Positions 11,042 through 21,970 of a stretch of 56,456 nt of DNA are shown in pieces. Below the pieces are notes generated by a model, which did not search any database, was not told the DNA's origin, and saw only the letters and a program-made list of their open reading frames with translations. The stretch lies in contig MSJI02000144.1 of the NCBI GenBank assembly GCA_001931905.2, forward strand, positions 1 through 56,456, read 5' to 3'. The DNA comes from Cladosporium sp. IMV 00045. Taxonomy: Eukaryota; Ascomycota; Dothideomycetes; Cladosporiales; Cladosporiaceae. Every line of letters begins with the position of its first letter. The first letter of the stretch is position 1. A program made the translations under genes and the position numbers.

Positions 11042-11870
11042 TTTGGCAGAGGACGATGAGGTTCAGGGAGATTGTTGGGTTGTGGCCAGTCTTTTGGAGC
11101 TGATGGTAAAGAAGGAGAGATGGTGGTGATTGCAGGATGGAAGCTGGTGGACGGGACGGAAAGGAAATGGGAAACTTAGGTATTGTATGTGCGATTAGAT
11201 GCTGCTATTTGTGGTGTTGAATGTCTGAGCTGTTAGTGGTGTTGAATACTTAGCCTTCTGGAAATTGCATATATTATCACATGAATTGTACTGAGAGCTA
11301 GAGGCGGCAGCAGTAGAGAGAAATCATACACAAATCAACATGATGTGGGTGGTGCTAAGACGAGATGTCACGTCTTGATCCTTGGAAGCGGGGATAGACA
11401 ACGTCCTTAGGGTAAGGGTTGGGGTTACATTGTTGTCCAAGATCTCACGACATTATATCTATACTTGAGATACTGTGCCTACAATTCGTTGGAAAGGCGT
11501 TCACGTGCTTGAAGATGATCTTGGAGATTATATTTAACGGTATTAAACATCGTATGACTGGTGTTGCTGTTTCACTTGGCCAACGATCCGTCGATATCGT
11601 TTGCGTGTAATCGTTGAGATACACTTGAGTCACTATCCTGTCCACAAAGGGGAAACCACAAGCTCGGTGCTGACGGGAAAGAAAATACCGGAATAAATGA
11701 TTCGTATCAAATAATGTCATCCTACAAACCCCCAAGAAAAGATACCCCATTAAACTCCGCGCTCTCAAAATCCACATTTCCATAACCATAAAACCCCATA
11801 CCATGAATATTAATAATACTACAATAGGCCGTGACATCGTCAATCATACCAACCACCAGACACACCCCAC
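11042..11870. other. Intergenic region upstream of membrane-protein gene, downstream of F-box gene
   Basis: This 829-nt gap holds the promoter of the minus-strand membrane-protein gene at its left end and the 3' region of the minus-strand F-box gene at its right. It is more A+T-rich than the coding regions. No RNA gene or conserved coding frame is seen. Confidence 0.45.
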
Positions 11871-13880
11871 TCAAAACAACAACTCAAACGGCCTCATCCT
11901 CTCCTCACCCCCCTCAACCTTCCCTCTCGGCCTCACAACATCCCCCAGCGTCGCCAGCGCCTCCTCCTCCCCCTCCACATCCGGCTCGAGCGAATACTCA
12001 ATCGCAGACCTGACGTCTCCCAAGTACGACCCAATGACCGTCGTATGCCTCGTGCGCTCCTCCTCGTCCGACACGACAACGCACAGGGAAGGGCGCCTCA
12101 TCGTCTCGCGTACGCGCATTTGAGCGTGCAAGCGCGCCAGTCGGAGAGAGCGCGTGTAGCGGTCCTCGTCGAGGGATTCGACGAAGCGGACGTCGTCTGC
12201 TGTGAGTGGGCAGCGGGCGATGGGGCGGCAGAGGGCTTGGAGTGCGCCGGCGGGATCGGAGGGGGCTTTGAGCGTGCGCAGGCAGGGGAAGAGGGACCAT
12301 TCGATTGAGTGGGCTAGGGCGTCTGTTGCGGGGCCGGGGATGAGGGTGTCCCAGTGTAGGTAGGTTAGGGTGTTGGAGGAGAGGGCGTTGCGTTTGCTGG
12401 TGGGCGAGGTGCCGGTGAGGGGGTGCGGGGAGGTTCCTTGGATGAGGCGGAGGCGTTGGAGGCGCGTTAGGTTGGTCAGGAGGGTTTGGATGGTGGTCAG
12501 GGAGGCGAGTTCGAGGTTTATCAGGCTGAGGCTTTCGAGGGAGAAGGCGTTGCGGGTGTGGGAGAGTTGGTGGATGCCTTGATCGGTTATGCCGTCAAGG
12601 TTCTCGAGGCGTAGCGACCGCAGCGCTTTCAAGGACAGGAGAGTGCCGTTGTGGAAATCGTCTTTGCTGAAATTGCTGATCATCAGGTGTTGTAAAGACC
12701 AGAGTCTATTTGTGATGGCTGTGATCATCCCTGGTCCTATTCTGGTCGCGTAGCCGTCGGTTTTGCAGAGAACCAGAGTCTGCAGCCAGTCCCATCTTTC
12801 GTGCAAGTCTATAAATTGGCCTGGGCTGAAAGCTGGTGGGTGTTGCAGATCTAACAACCACGCATGGGCGTTGAGCCTTTCGCATTCAAACAACCGGCTG
12901 TAGTACTCTGTGTTTTCTCGTGTGGCGATTGGAGTGAAGCCGCTGATGAGTTCAGCTTCGGTGCAATTGTCCAGAATACGCTGGAGCACTGGATACACAG
13001 ACCGACGTGCAGACGGCAATCTCGATTCAGACTCCAACTCCCTAGCCAGGGCACTCGATATATGAACTCTTCGTACCAGAAACGTGAGAGACGGTGCTTC
13101 GTTGATAGTCCTGAGGAGCAGATCCAGTTGGCTTTTGGGTTTTCCCATCGACAATGACAGTCTGCGATTTGAAATGGACAGCCTTCGTCCTGATTTTTGA
13201 CCTGGGGCGCTTGAAGGGAGCCAGAGGTCTCGATATAAGTGTTCAATTGCCGCCTTGGCCCATCTTTTGCTGGTCGAGCAGATCGTCCTCAATGCGCGCT
13301 GCCGACCAGACACGTTGACTACGGATCCTTTGGTGTAGCTAGCTTCCAGATGTCCAACGATACAGCTATAGATCTCATGAGGGAGTTGCTGGAATACACG
13401 CTCCGGAAGTTGACGTGGCCGCCGTGTAGATACTGAATTGGAATGCCGTCTGTGGCGTTCAGCCTCCCATGGTGTTCGCGTCAACGTCGGCACAGTGTCG
13501 AAGGTGTAGTATCTCGGTTTTGAAGGTCGGACTGGCCTTGGTGCAGTTTTGGGAGCTTCCTTTGGCCATGTGTTGCGCTGAGGGATAACTTGCAGTTGGT
13601 GAGCGGAGTCAACGCGTTCTGGAAGACGAGGTCGACTGTCGACTTTGCTTTTGACCACTTGCGTATAGACGTAGGGTTTGCGAACGGCTCTGATGGGTTG
13701 TTAGTGGCCATTGTAACCAGCAGCACTGCCGAGTCTCGTCATCCAGTGGGGTTGGTCGTATATTGTCACATACCCATGCATCAGGATCTCCTTATCCGTG
13801 TAGATCTGCTGTTGGCCCTTGTCTGCATGGTACTGAGGCAAGCTTGTCGACCGAGATCTCAGATGTGTGCAAGAAGCCAT
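11871..13880 (-). CDS. F-box protein with leucine-rich C-terminal region
   Basis: F-box proteins are substrate adaptors of SCF ubiquitin ligases. The F-box starts near residue 130 (LPERVFQQLPHEIYSCIVG). A long Leu-rich stretch follows, in which LRSLRLENLDGITDQGIHQL looks like a leucine-rich repeat. Predicted exons are 13774-13880 and 11871-13689, giving 641 aa. The large frame has no ATG before an upstream stop, so a first exon is needed. A GTATGT donor after MHG and a CATCAG acceptor restore the frame (HG-AVRKPYVYTQ). An in-frame ATG at 13922 would add 14 residues. The substrate is unknown. Confidence 0.75.
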
Positions 13881-13922
13881 CGCGATATCCTTCTCTCCCG
13901 TATGTCGCCTCCAACAAGTCAA

Positions 13923-15617
13923 TCAGATCCGAGTGCAAACCGAATAGCACAACTAGCTTCGACGAGATCAAAGGCACATGTGAAACACAGGCCTTGTAGC
14001 ACCTTATGAATGCAAAAGCAAAGCTAGCCAGAACACAGGTATAGCAAACAAAAATCGAGCTCAAGGCCTCAAGAAAACAAGCCTCGAACCTTCCTACCTC
14101 TTTAATAAATCCTAACCCCTCAGTTCCAATCATTTCCAAACCCGCCAGCAGAGCGGGCGCCGAGCGGAGGGCGACTCAGGCGAGGAAAAGAAGCACGATC
14201 AACCCGGCGCACGCCATAGGATGGAAAGCAAGGCCCAGTGGCCCAGTACCGGGTGCGCATGTGCCAGCGAAAGCAGGACAAATCTCCTAGGCACACCATG
14301 CGCGAAGAGTACCTACGGGGTTGCTCCATGTTGGCTTTCCTCTGCCACTAGAGAGCAGACGCCACCTTCGCCTCTTCCACCTCGCACAAGCAAGAGATCG
14401 CCGCTTTGGCCAGCAGTTCCCCCTCTCTTCTCTCGCCAGGAGAGGCTGGGATAGCGAACGTACTGCGTGGTACATGCAACATCGACGCCTGTGTACCGTT
14501 GTTTACCTAGGTACGGAGGTACTAGTCTTTGTCTGCATACGGTAAACATGGACTTGGTGCTTAGGAGCCAGTCCCGAGTATGACAGCGGGCGGCGCGATG
14601 ATCTCTGGTGCAAGGCTGACGATTGGGACTTGACTTTGGAGAGGGGCAAGGTCTTTGTTCTTTGCTAACCTAACCTTCCAGCCACCTCGACGCAAGCCAC
14701 CTTCCCGCGGGTAATAGGCGCGGTAGGAGTGTTAAACGAGACTGGACTAGAGGGGAGATGAAGGAAAGAGTTTCGCAATTTCCAGGATAAATTTCCCCAA
14801 GTCATTCAAACACTGCCTATTGGCCTCGGCCTGATCTGTCCCGTTGGCGGTTCGGAAATGGCGACATCGAATCGCTGCGCTTGCCTCGCTTGCAGGTCCG
14901 TTCGGGGCAAGATGTCGAGACTAGATTGTTGACGAGAAGAGGGGTCCTCTCTATTCCGGAGAACCCGACTCGAAAGGTGATGATCTATTCTGGAGAAAAG
15001 GGACTTTGCATAAATCTATTTGCTTGTGCATCGGCATGCTTCTATTTGATTGCAAACACGTGCGGCATTGGTATTCGTCCGGGAACTTGCTGTGGGATTT
15101 TAATTGAGTCGGTTTCACGACAGGCTGTTTACTGGCCCCGAGAGCCGAGGTGACATGGGTGGCTTGCTGAGGTGGACTTGGATTTGCGAGGGGGAATTGC
15201 GAGGGAATTGCGAGTGCTAATACTGTTGGCTGAAGAAGCGAGTCTAGGCCAAGAAGGCAACCTGGCAGAGGCAGGGTTGGGACGGGAAGTTTTTGCGTGA
15301 TGGATATTTTTTAAGATTTCGAAGTAGCCATTTCCCTTCTACTTTCTCGGTGACCCGCAAAAAGTCTGGGTTGTTGCTCTATTTATGTTCGTTTCTTGGG
15401 GAGATCATGAACTCATGATACGGGCAGAGGACTGGGAAGGTCCTTGCAAGACTATCAACAGATAAGGAAAAACAAAAAAAGGAAAGAAACATCAAAGTAT
15501 AAACGCCCTGATCCAACTTCCAGCTTTTTTCTTCGACGCTGAAGTTATGATGCCATGCTTTAACTGAACAACAGATGAATAACCAATCTCGTCAATGCGT
15601 GAGGGAAGCGTTATTGT
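13923..15617. other. Long intergenic region without a supported gene
   Basis: About 1.7 kb lies between the start of the F-box gene and the 3' end of the HAD-hydrolase gene. Several open frames of 60-140 codons exist on both strands, but none has a recognisable domain, a consistent codon pattern or a convincing splice structure. The right 200 nt are A-rich and presumably the 3' region of the HAD gene. Confidence 0.45.
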
Positions 15618-17105
15618 TTACTCGACGGCGACGGCGCCGGAGTCACCACCCTGGAGGAGAGGGTTGACGCGGGCGTCGCTCCACTCGAAGCGGAAGTCCT
15701 CGCCGAGCTCCTTCTTCATGGCGGTCTTGACGGCCTCGAGGACGTTGACGAAGACGCCGAAAGAGGCGGGGTTCTGCTCGTCGTTCTCGCCGCCCTGGAA
15801 GACACCGGTGCGGACAAGGCAGGTGTTCCAGCCGTAGGCGTTGCCGCCGACGATGTCGGAGGCGGGGTTGTCACCGACCATGTAGAGGTTCTTGGGCAGC
15901 TTCTCCTCGCCGTGGATCTTCTCCATCCAGGACATGATGACCTCGTCGGCGTACTTGTAGGTGGCCAACTCGGGCTTGCCGTAGATGACACGCTCGAGGT
16001 CCTCGCCGGTGAGGGCCTTGTACATGGCCTCCAGACCGATACGGAAGGTACCCTGGGACATGCGGGGGAAGGGGTGCTCGGACGGGCAGAGAAGGTCACC
16101 CTGGGAGAAGTAGATGGGGATGCGCTGGGAGACGGGGTCCCTGGCCATGGTGCTCAGGCGACCGTCCTCAGAGCGGAGCAGGTCAACGATGATCTGCATG
16201 TCGGTGGCGTAGTCGCGGGAGTCGGAGAAGACCATGATGGCCTCGATGTTGGTCTTGCTGAAGTCACGCGGGTTGGCGGTCTTGCGCTGCTCGTCGGTGA
16301 AGACGCGGTAAGGGGCAATGGTAGGGTCCCAGGCGACAATGTCATCGGGAACGACGACGTCCTTGAAACCGTACTCGAGAGCGACCTCGCGGCACTTGAA
16401 GCCCTCACCACCAACGACGAGGACGGTGTTGTAGTACTCGGCAAGAGCGCTCATGGGAGTGTGAGACTGGATGAACTGCTCCCTGTCCACGGGCTGGCCG
16501 AGAATCTTGGAGAGCTGGTCGCAACGGGGCTGCTCAGGCTTGCCGGAACCGTTGGTGAGGAAGATGTGAGGGATCTTGATGCCGAGCTCGTTGTCACCGT
16601 TGAGGATCTCAAGAGCCCTGCGGCCCTCGGGGATCAGACGGTCACCGTGGACGAGCACACCGTCAATGTCGAAGACGAAACCCATGTCCTTGGCGGCCTT
16701 GACCTTGTCGCCGGACAGATCCTGGACCTGGGAGGCGAGGATCTCACGAGTGGGCTGGATTGGGGGCATGCCAGGTCTCTCGGGCTGGCCGCTGGCGTAA
16801 GCAACGGAAGAGAGGCGAGACTGCCTCTTCGACCTAGGGATGGGCAGCTGGGCGCCGAAAGAGTTGCGGGAGCCTCTCCTCTCCTTCTGGGAGGGAGCGA
16901 GAGACAGGTTGTGCATGTAGGGAGAGGCATCAGAGATGCTGCTCCTGGTAGCGGGGACCTCGACGGCACCGGTGCCAGTCTCGTTGGGAATGGCAACGTT
17001 GGCAAGGCTGCCACGCTCTCTGAGCTGAGCATCGTTCTTCACCTGGCTGGGCCTCCTGTCCTGCTGGGAGGCGGAAAGGCCAACACCGTCTTCGTAGGTA
17101 GACAT
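15618..17105 (-). CDS. HAD-superfamily hydrolase, CECR5/HDHD5 type
   Basis: This intronless 495-aa protein is a haloacid-dehalogenase-fold phosphatase of the class IIA CECR5 (HDHD5) family, related to Pho13/NagD. Motif I is DIDGVLVHGD with D146 and D148. Motif II is in FLTNGSGKP. The C-terminal motif is YMVGDNPASDIVGGNAYGWNT, where GDN...SD binds magnesium. Residues 1-140 are a Ser/Arg-rich, low-complexity extension not needed for the fold and not shaped like a clean mitochondrial presequence. Codon choice is strongly biased towards C/G-ending optimal codons, suggesting high expression. The physiological substrate of the family is unsettled. The gene is divergent from the aldo/keto reductase. 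Confidence 0.9.
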   Translation of the reverse strand: MSTYEDGVGLSASQQDRRPSQVKNDAQLRERGSLANVAIPNETGTGAVEVPATRSSISDASPYMHNLSLAPSQKERRGSRNSFGAQLPIPRSKRQSRLSSVAYASGQPERPGMPPIQPTREILASQVQDLSGDKVKAAKDMGFVFDIDGVLVHGDRLIPEGRRALEILNGDNELGIKIPHIFLTNGSGKPEQPRCDQLSKILGQPVDREQFIQSHTPMSALAEYYNTVLVVGGEGFKCREVALEYGFKDVVVPDDIVAWDPTIAPYRVFTDEQRKTANPRDFSKTNIEAIMVFSDSRDYATDMQIIVDLLRSEDGRLSTMARDPVSQRIPIYFSQGDLLCPSEHPFPRMSQGTFRIGLEAMYKALTGEDLERVIYGKPELATYKYADEVIMSWMEKIHGEEKLPKNLYMVGDNPASDIVGGNAYGWNTCLVRTGVFQGGENDEQNPASFGVFVNVLEAVKTAMKKELGEDFRFEWSDARVNPLLQGGDSGAVAVE

Positions 17106-18237
17106 GATTGCTGGAGTCGTTTCAAAGGGATAAGATTGAGGTGGTTGTGGGTATCGTAAAGATGGTCGTGAAGGAGTAAGAGTCGTAGAGGGGTCGTAGG
17201 ATTCTGGATGTTACAAGCAGTATCCTTTGTGGGAAGAGCGAACGGAGGACGGGACGAAGGGACGGTTTGTGAATGAGTAACCGTGTTGGTGGGGGAAAAT
17301 CAACAAAGATCGGGCGATGTCATCTGGTCGAGAAAAATTGCGGATCGCCATATGTATATACTAATTCGCCAGCCGGAGCTCTCCTGCCTTTCTGCTTCGC
17401 CTGCTGGGGCATGAGGCTTTCACGGACACGGTGGGACGACACTGCTGCACGGCCGAGCAGGGAGATGCCCCTCATCGTCATCGCCACGGCCCTGTGCGCG
17501 CTCACACATCGGCCCTACGAGAACGAGACGAGAATAGCTGGCGTCGTTGGTACAGAGGCGATACGGCGCGATGACATGGTGAGCCCACCGCTGCCGCGGG
17601 AGCCCATAAAGTATGCCACGCTCGGTGGCAGGACCCGGAGACAAGTGCGGTCGGGCGGCCAATCAAACTGCGACAGCAGCACCCGAAAGTTTACCGTCTG
17701 CAGCGAGTGTTTATTCCTTTGCAGAGTTCGCCGCAGAAAGCCCAGGATGAAAAGTGGAATGGGAGGCGAATTGTGAAAGAGCCATTGGTTGGGGCGATTG
17801 ACACGGCGGATGTTTCGCTGGCGTGGAAACTTTTCAAGCTCTGCCGTGGAAGAGCCGCCTGACGTCAGACACCGCGCTTTGCGCCCTCTAACTTTTCTCA
17901 GACAGGTGATTATGTACCGCAAATATCTGGCCGCGACCCACCATTGGGAGAGCAGCCAGCAACGATGCTCTCAACATCGGGACTTGTGTTTGGAGGGGTT
18001 ATGACGTCCGTCCTGCCGAGGGGCATTCTGCGTGCTTCTGCTGGTCGAGGAGGAGGGGAACGTGGTGTTTTGGGCGGATTGTTGTCATCGCCGGCGGCCA
18101 GGACCAGTATTGGCGTGAAGAGTGGCACAAGACACTTTACTCACACATCCTCTGCTTGCCTTTCCCGCTCCATCACTCCTGCATACCAGCAATCCTCTCA
18201 CTCCTTCACCAACAACATCACATACAACACAAACAAG
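17106..18237. promoter_or_regulatory. Divergent intergenic region, HAD hydrolase / aldo-keto reductase
   Basis: About 1.1 kb separates the two divergent starts. A CCAAT element (GGCCAATCAA) lies near 17659, and a perfect CRE-type TGACGTCA lies at 17860-17867. The segment 17944-18237 is open in frame with the reductase and could be coding if an upstream ATG is used. Confidence 0.5.
17860..17867. promoter_or_regulatory. CRE/ATF-type palindrome TGACGTCA
   Basis: This is a perfect 8-bp palindrome 377 nt before the aldo/keto reductase ATG. In fungi this is the binding site of bZIP stress regulators (Atf1/Sko1 type), which often control glycerol and osmotic-stress reductases. Regulation here is inferred. 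Confidence 0.4.
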
Positions 18238-19200
18238 ATGTCTGACGGCAAGACTTACACTCTCAACAACGGCAAGGTCATCCCCGCCGTGGGCTTTGGC
18301 ACCTTCGCCAGCGAGGGCAACCCCGGCCAGACCTACGATGCCGCCCTTGCTGCTCTGAGGGTCGGCTACCGTCACCTCGACTGCGCCTGGTTCTACCAGA
18401 ACGAGGGTGAGGTCGGCGATGCCATCCGCGACTTCCTCAAGGAGAACTCCAGCGTCAAGCGTGAGGACATCTTCGTCTGCACCAAGGTGTGGAACCACCT
18501 GCACAAGCCCGACGAGGTCAAGTGGTCGCTCAACAACTCCCTCGAGAAGTTCGGCCTTGACTACATCGACCTCTTCCTCGTCCACTGGCCCATCGCCTCC
18601 GAGAAGGACGAGAACAACATGCCCAAGCTCAATGAGAAGGGCCAGTACGTCATCAACGAGGAGCTCACCAAGGACCAGAAGCCCACCTGGGGCGCCATGG
18701 AGGAGCTGTACAACGAGGGCAAGGCCAAGGCCATCGGTGTCTCCAACTGGACCATCCCCCACCTGAAGGACCTCCTGTCCTGGTGCAAGGTCAAGCCCAC
18801 CGTTAACCAGATCGAGGTCCACCCCTTCCTTCCCAACGAGGAGCTTGTCAAGTTCTGCTTCGACAACCAGATCATGCCCGCCGCCTACTCCCCTCTCGGC
18901 TCGCAGAACCAGGTTCCCACCACCGGCGAGAAGGTCGGCACCAACCCGACCCTCAACTCCATCGCCGAGAAGGGCGGCAACTCCCTCGCCCAGGTCCTGA
19001 TCGCCTGGGGCCTTCGCCGCGGCTACGTCGTCCTGCCCAAGAGCTCCACCCCGTCGCGCATCGAGAGCAACTTCAAGTCCATCAAGCTGACCGACGAGGA
19101 CTTCGAGGCCGTCAACGCCGTCGCCAAGGGCCGCAACACACGCTTCGTCAACATGAAGGACACCTTCGGCTACGACGTCTGGCCCGAGGAGTCTGCTTGA
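18238..19200 (+). CDS. NADPH-dependent aldo/keto reductase
   Basis: This 320-aa single-exon enzyme of the AKR superfamily belongs with fungal glycerol dehydrogenase / Gcy1-like aldehyde reductases. It reduces aldehydes or ketones with NADPH in the cytosol. The catalytic tetrad is D48 and Y53 (DCAWFY), K83 (CTKVW) and H116 (LVHWP). The cofactor-binding end shows LPKSSTPSRI. The start chosen is the ATG in the A-rich context ACAAGATG, which gives the normal family length. The frame stays open upstream to 17944 with Arg/Ser-rich sequence, so an extended isoform cannot be excluded. Codon use is highly optimised. Confidence 0.92.
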   Translation: MSDGKTYTLNNGKVIPAVGFGTFASEGNPGQTYDAALAALRVGYRHLDCAWFYQNEGEVGDAIRDFLKENSSVKREDIFVCTKVWNHLHKPDEVKWSLNNSLEKFGLDYIDLFLVHWPIASEKDENNMPKLNEKGQYVINEELTKDQKPTWGAMEELYNEGKAKAIGVSNWTIPHLKDLLSWCKVKPTVNQIEVHPFLPNEELVKFCFDNQIMPAAYSPLGSQNQVPTTGEKVGTNPTLNSIAEKGGNSLAQVLIAWGLRRGYVVLPKSSTPSRIESNFKSIKLTDEDFEAVNAVAKGRNTRFVNMKDTFGYDVWPEESA

Positions 19201-19739
19201 ATCTCCAGGGCGATGCTTTAACGTTTCATGACTGCACGGCGAAAAATTTTCCTTGTTCGGGAGAGGACAACAGAAGAGAGAAAAAAGTAGTATAGATATC
19301 AAGACCGCGTATGTTCCGGTTTCTTGTTGTATGAATTTGTGCATATTTGATTTGATCTATCCCATGTCCAGTCTGTGCACTTGAAGAAAGGAGTGAATAC
19401 GTGTCAAGAAGGGTCAGCAAGGTCCGTGTCCGTAAGTCGTCTGCTCGCAGCTGCAGAAGTGCTTCGACGGTGTCGTACGGCATGCTGGAAGGTCACCTCC
19501 GTACAGCTGAAGGGCTTGATTGTTCGTCGAAGTGCCGTAAAAGTTTCGATGCGATGAGGGGTATAATGTTCATGAAATAGGTAGGCTGAGCTGCGTCTCA
19601 AAAAGCCTTGCTTGCGTATGTACAGTCGTTCAGGTCTTTCGTGTGGTCGGTAAAGCTGACGAGTTGTCTTCTGTCGAGATATTGCGTTGCTGTCGCCCAA
19701 CCTGATGGCTCAGATTGCTTATCATCAGCAGACTCCAGG
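19201..19739. other. Convergent intergenic region
   Basis: This 539-nt gap separates the stops of the reductase (+) and the unrecognised mitochondrial-like protein (-). It presumably holds both 3' untranslated regions. No gene is seen. Confidence 0.45.
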
Positions 19740-21200
19740 TCAAGTAGTCGCCGGAAAATACTGAGACAACCAGTTCGGATCCCGCTGACGTGAATATTGA
19801 GGATGCCGTTGCTTTTTTGGATTGTCATTACTGTGGTGACCAGTATTACGGATCAAGATTCTATGCCATTTGGCGGAAATCCACGAGAGGTGTTCGGGGT
19901 ATAGTGCTTCAGCCATAGTAACGAGATCGCGGGCTTTGCGCGGCTGCCCTGACATCTTCAAGAGCTCTGCAGCACGCAAAAAGATATGCATGTGATGAGA
20001 TGAGAGACGGCCATCTTTGGCAGCCGCAGTTTTTTCCTGCAAAAGATACTCAGCGACGTGCTTCCCCATGTCGTTCCGTGGGGTTCCCATCACTGAATAG
20101 TAAAAGGGATCGCCGGAAGGTTTTGCTGGATGGTACAAGTGCAATTTTGCCCTTTTGTATTCGTCCATTGCAGCCTTATAAGCAAGATCGATATCGACAG
20201 CCAGGTTTTCATTGGTGTGGACAGAGATGAACTGGTCGTATAGAAACGTGTTTGTATTGGGCAGTCCGGGAGGGCGCATAAAAGCGTTTGTTAGTGCGAT
20301 CCTTGCACTGTTTGTTAGTATAAGCTTTTCCATCAAGTCTACGTTTTCCTCGTGAAAATTCTTCACAGCGCGAAGATAGATCCTCAAAGCAGCGTCTGCT
20401 GAACCAGCTTGCCCTTGGGGTGACATCAGCTCCGTCCTGACCATGGCGTAGAGTATGCGCGCTTTCCAAACATAACGCCTGTTAACTTGCTGCTTGTGGT
20501 AAGCTTTGTGATATTGTGACTGCGGCGTTTCCAGGTCAGAGTTCAGCCACTGCCAAAGCAATTCCTCCTGACCCTCCATCATGACAAACCACACAAGCCC
20601 ATCTTGCAGCATTTCGTGGTCAGAATACGCCTGGGTGTTCATATGTTTGCCGTTCCAGAGCCAAGAAAGAAGGCGTTTGCCTGCTTGCATTTCCTGCACT
20701 TTTGCGACTTGCTCCTCATGTGGCAAATGCTTCATCGACCGCCTCAAGCGCCGCATGCACGCCATCGCCAAATCGAGTGTGTCGTGATTCTGTCGTTGAT
20801 ACGACTCCAAGACATCCAGAGGGTTGGCGCCGTTGTCCATCTCAGCTTCAGCTGTGACAGCATCGAGGGCAGGCTTTGATGGCGCCTTCGCCAGTAAAGG
20901 GTTGGTGAGCACTGATGCCAGGTGTCTATCTGCGAGACCCGCAGAAGAGTGAATGTCGTGTCTATCAGTCTTGTGATGCTTATTGCTGGAAGGTGATGGC
21001 CGCTTGTTGTCATCCCTCACCGGGCCCGTCGGGTGGGCCTTATCTAATTCTTTCCTGAAAGAACTCGTGAGGGCTGTCAAAAGCCGATTCGATTCCTTTG
21101 CACCTAGCGGAATCTGGTTGTTGAACTTGGAGACCAGAGCGCGGAAGCTCTGAGCAACTCCCGACGGTCTCATCCTGACGCTTGTGTGGCGAGCGAACAT
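19740..21200 (-). CDS. Unrecognised protein, probably mitochondrial
   Basis: I do not recognise this 486-aa single-exon protein. The N-terminus (MFARHTSVRMRPSG) is basic, Ser/Arg-containing and without early acids, as in mitochondrial presequences. The body is helical and Trp/Met/Leu-rich, with helices such as HEMLQDGLVWFVMM, WKARILYAMVRTEL and IFLRAAELLKMSG. This resembles helical-repeat (TPR/PPR-like) organellar proteins, but no repeat consensus is clear. The C-terminus is basic. A role in mitochondrial RNA or respiratory-complex biogenesis is a guess from layout only. Codon use is less optimised than in neighbouring housekeeping genes. Confidence 0.75.
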   Translation of the reverse strand: MFARHTSVRMRPSGVAQSFRALVSKFNNQIPLGAKESNRLLTALTSSFRKELDKAHPTGPVRDDNKRPSPSSNKHHKTDRHDIHSSAGLADRHLASVLTNPLLAKAPSKPALDAVTAEAEMDNGANPLDVLESYQRQNHDTLDLAMACMRRLRRSMKHLPHEEQVAKVQEMQAGKRLLSWLWNGKHMNTQAYSDHEMLQDGLVWFVMMEGQEELLWQWLNSDLETPQSQYHKAYHKQQVNRRYVWKARILYAMVRTELMSPQGQAGSADAALRIYLRAVKNFHEENVDLMEKLILTNSARIALTNAFMRPPGLPNTNTFLYDQFISVHTNENLAVDIDLAYKAAMDEYKRAKLHLYHPAKPSGDPFYYSVMGTPRNDMGKHVAEYLLQEKTAAAKDGRLSSHHMHIFLRAAELLKMSGQPRKARDLVTMAEALYPEHLSWISAKWHRILIRNTGHHSNDNPKKQRHPQYSRQRDPNWLSQYFPATT

Positions 21201-21970
21201 CGGTTAACGCATGTTATTGTTGGCGTCTGTGGGCCAGAGAGGGACCCAAATCGACCTTGGTGCCCCGTCGCGCGATATGAGTGAGGACCGTATGTTCTGA
21301 AAAGTGAAAGTGAAACTGTTGAAGTGTCTGTCAAGAATGTATCGCGGGCACTGTGTGATCAACATCAGCCTCGTTCTCGATGAAGTGAGGTGGAAGCCGC
21401 TGGAGGTGTCGGATAAGCGATAAGCGGGAAAGCTTCGCCTGTAGGGCCCAGAAAGGCAATTTCTCCCGAGGAACTAGCTCTCAAGTGTATGGGAATATTA
21501 GGAGATAATACTTAAAGATCCCTTTAACTAATTACATATAGCTACTTGATTTTTGGTATGATTGTCAATTGGTCTGTCATTACTAACATAGAGAGAAGCG
21601 AGCAGACGTGTTCGAATGTAATTGGCTGATTGATGATGGAGATCACATGAAACAGTATAAACACTTGAGCTCCAAGACGAGGTACAGTCGTGTTCAATTA
21701 GGAATTCAAAGTACATAGCTACAAAGCCTTCTTTCTGATGTATCTATTCCCCACGCGCATAGCACGGCCGGGACTTCAGCTCGCAAAAACAGCTCAAACA
21801 GCAAACCTGGCTAATCAACGATATCGCATCAAAGGCAGTAATAACGACGATTGCACCTAAAAGACCTCTACATAGCATCAGGGGTCCGAAGCGCGTGAGA
21901 GTTCCCGTCGAATCCCAGCAACGTCCAACCAATCCTTAAAGAGCGAGTGCGCAGTGCAGCAGAGAGGTTT
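21201..21970. other. Intergenic region
   Basis: About 770 nt lie between the start of the unrecognised mitochondrial-like gene and the 3' end of the TFIIF gene, both on the minus strand. The middle is A+T-rich (around 21500-21560). No coding or RNA gene is supported. Confidence 0.45.

Noticed and set aside
13590..14139. Overlapping open frames on both strands upstream of the F-box gene
   Set aside because: One short minus-strand stretch is used as the F-box first exon. The rest has no coherent protein features.
15912..17159. 415-codon plus-strand open frame
   Set aside because: It lies wholly antisense to the HAD-hydrolase gene. Its Val/Leu/Gly-rich content comes from the complement of strongly biased codons, and it has no domain.
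17273..17776. 167-codon plus-strand frame between the HAD and reductase genes
   Set aside because: It lies in a divergent promoter region. There is no domain, mixed codon use and no signal or family features.
18085..19344. 419-codon minus-strand open frame
   Set aside because: It is antisense to the aldo/keto reductase, which has all catalytic motifs. The opposite frame is an effect of optimised codons.
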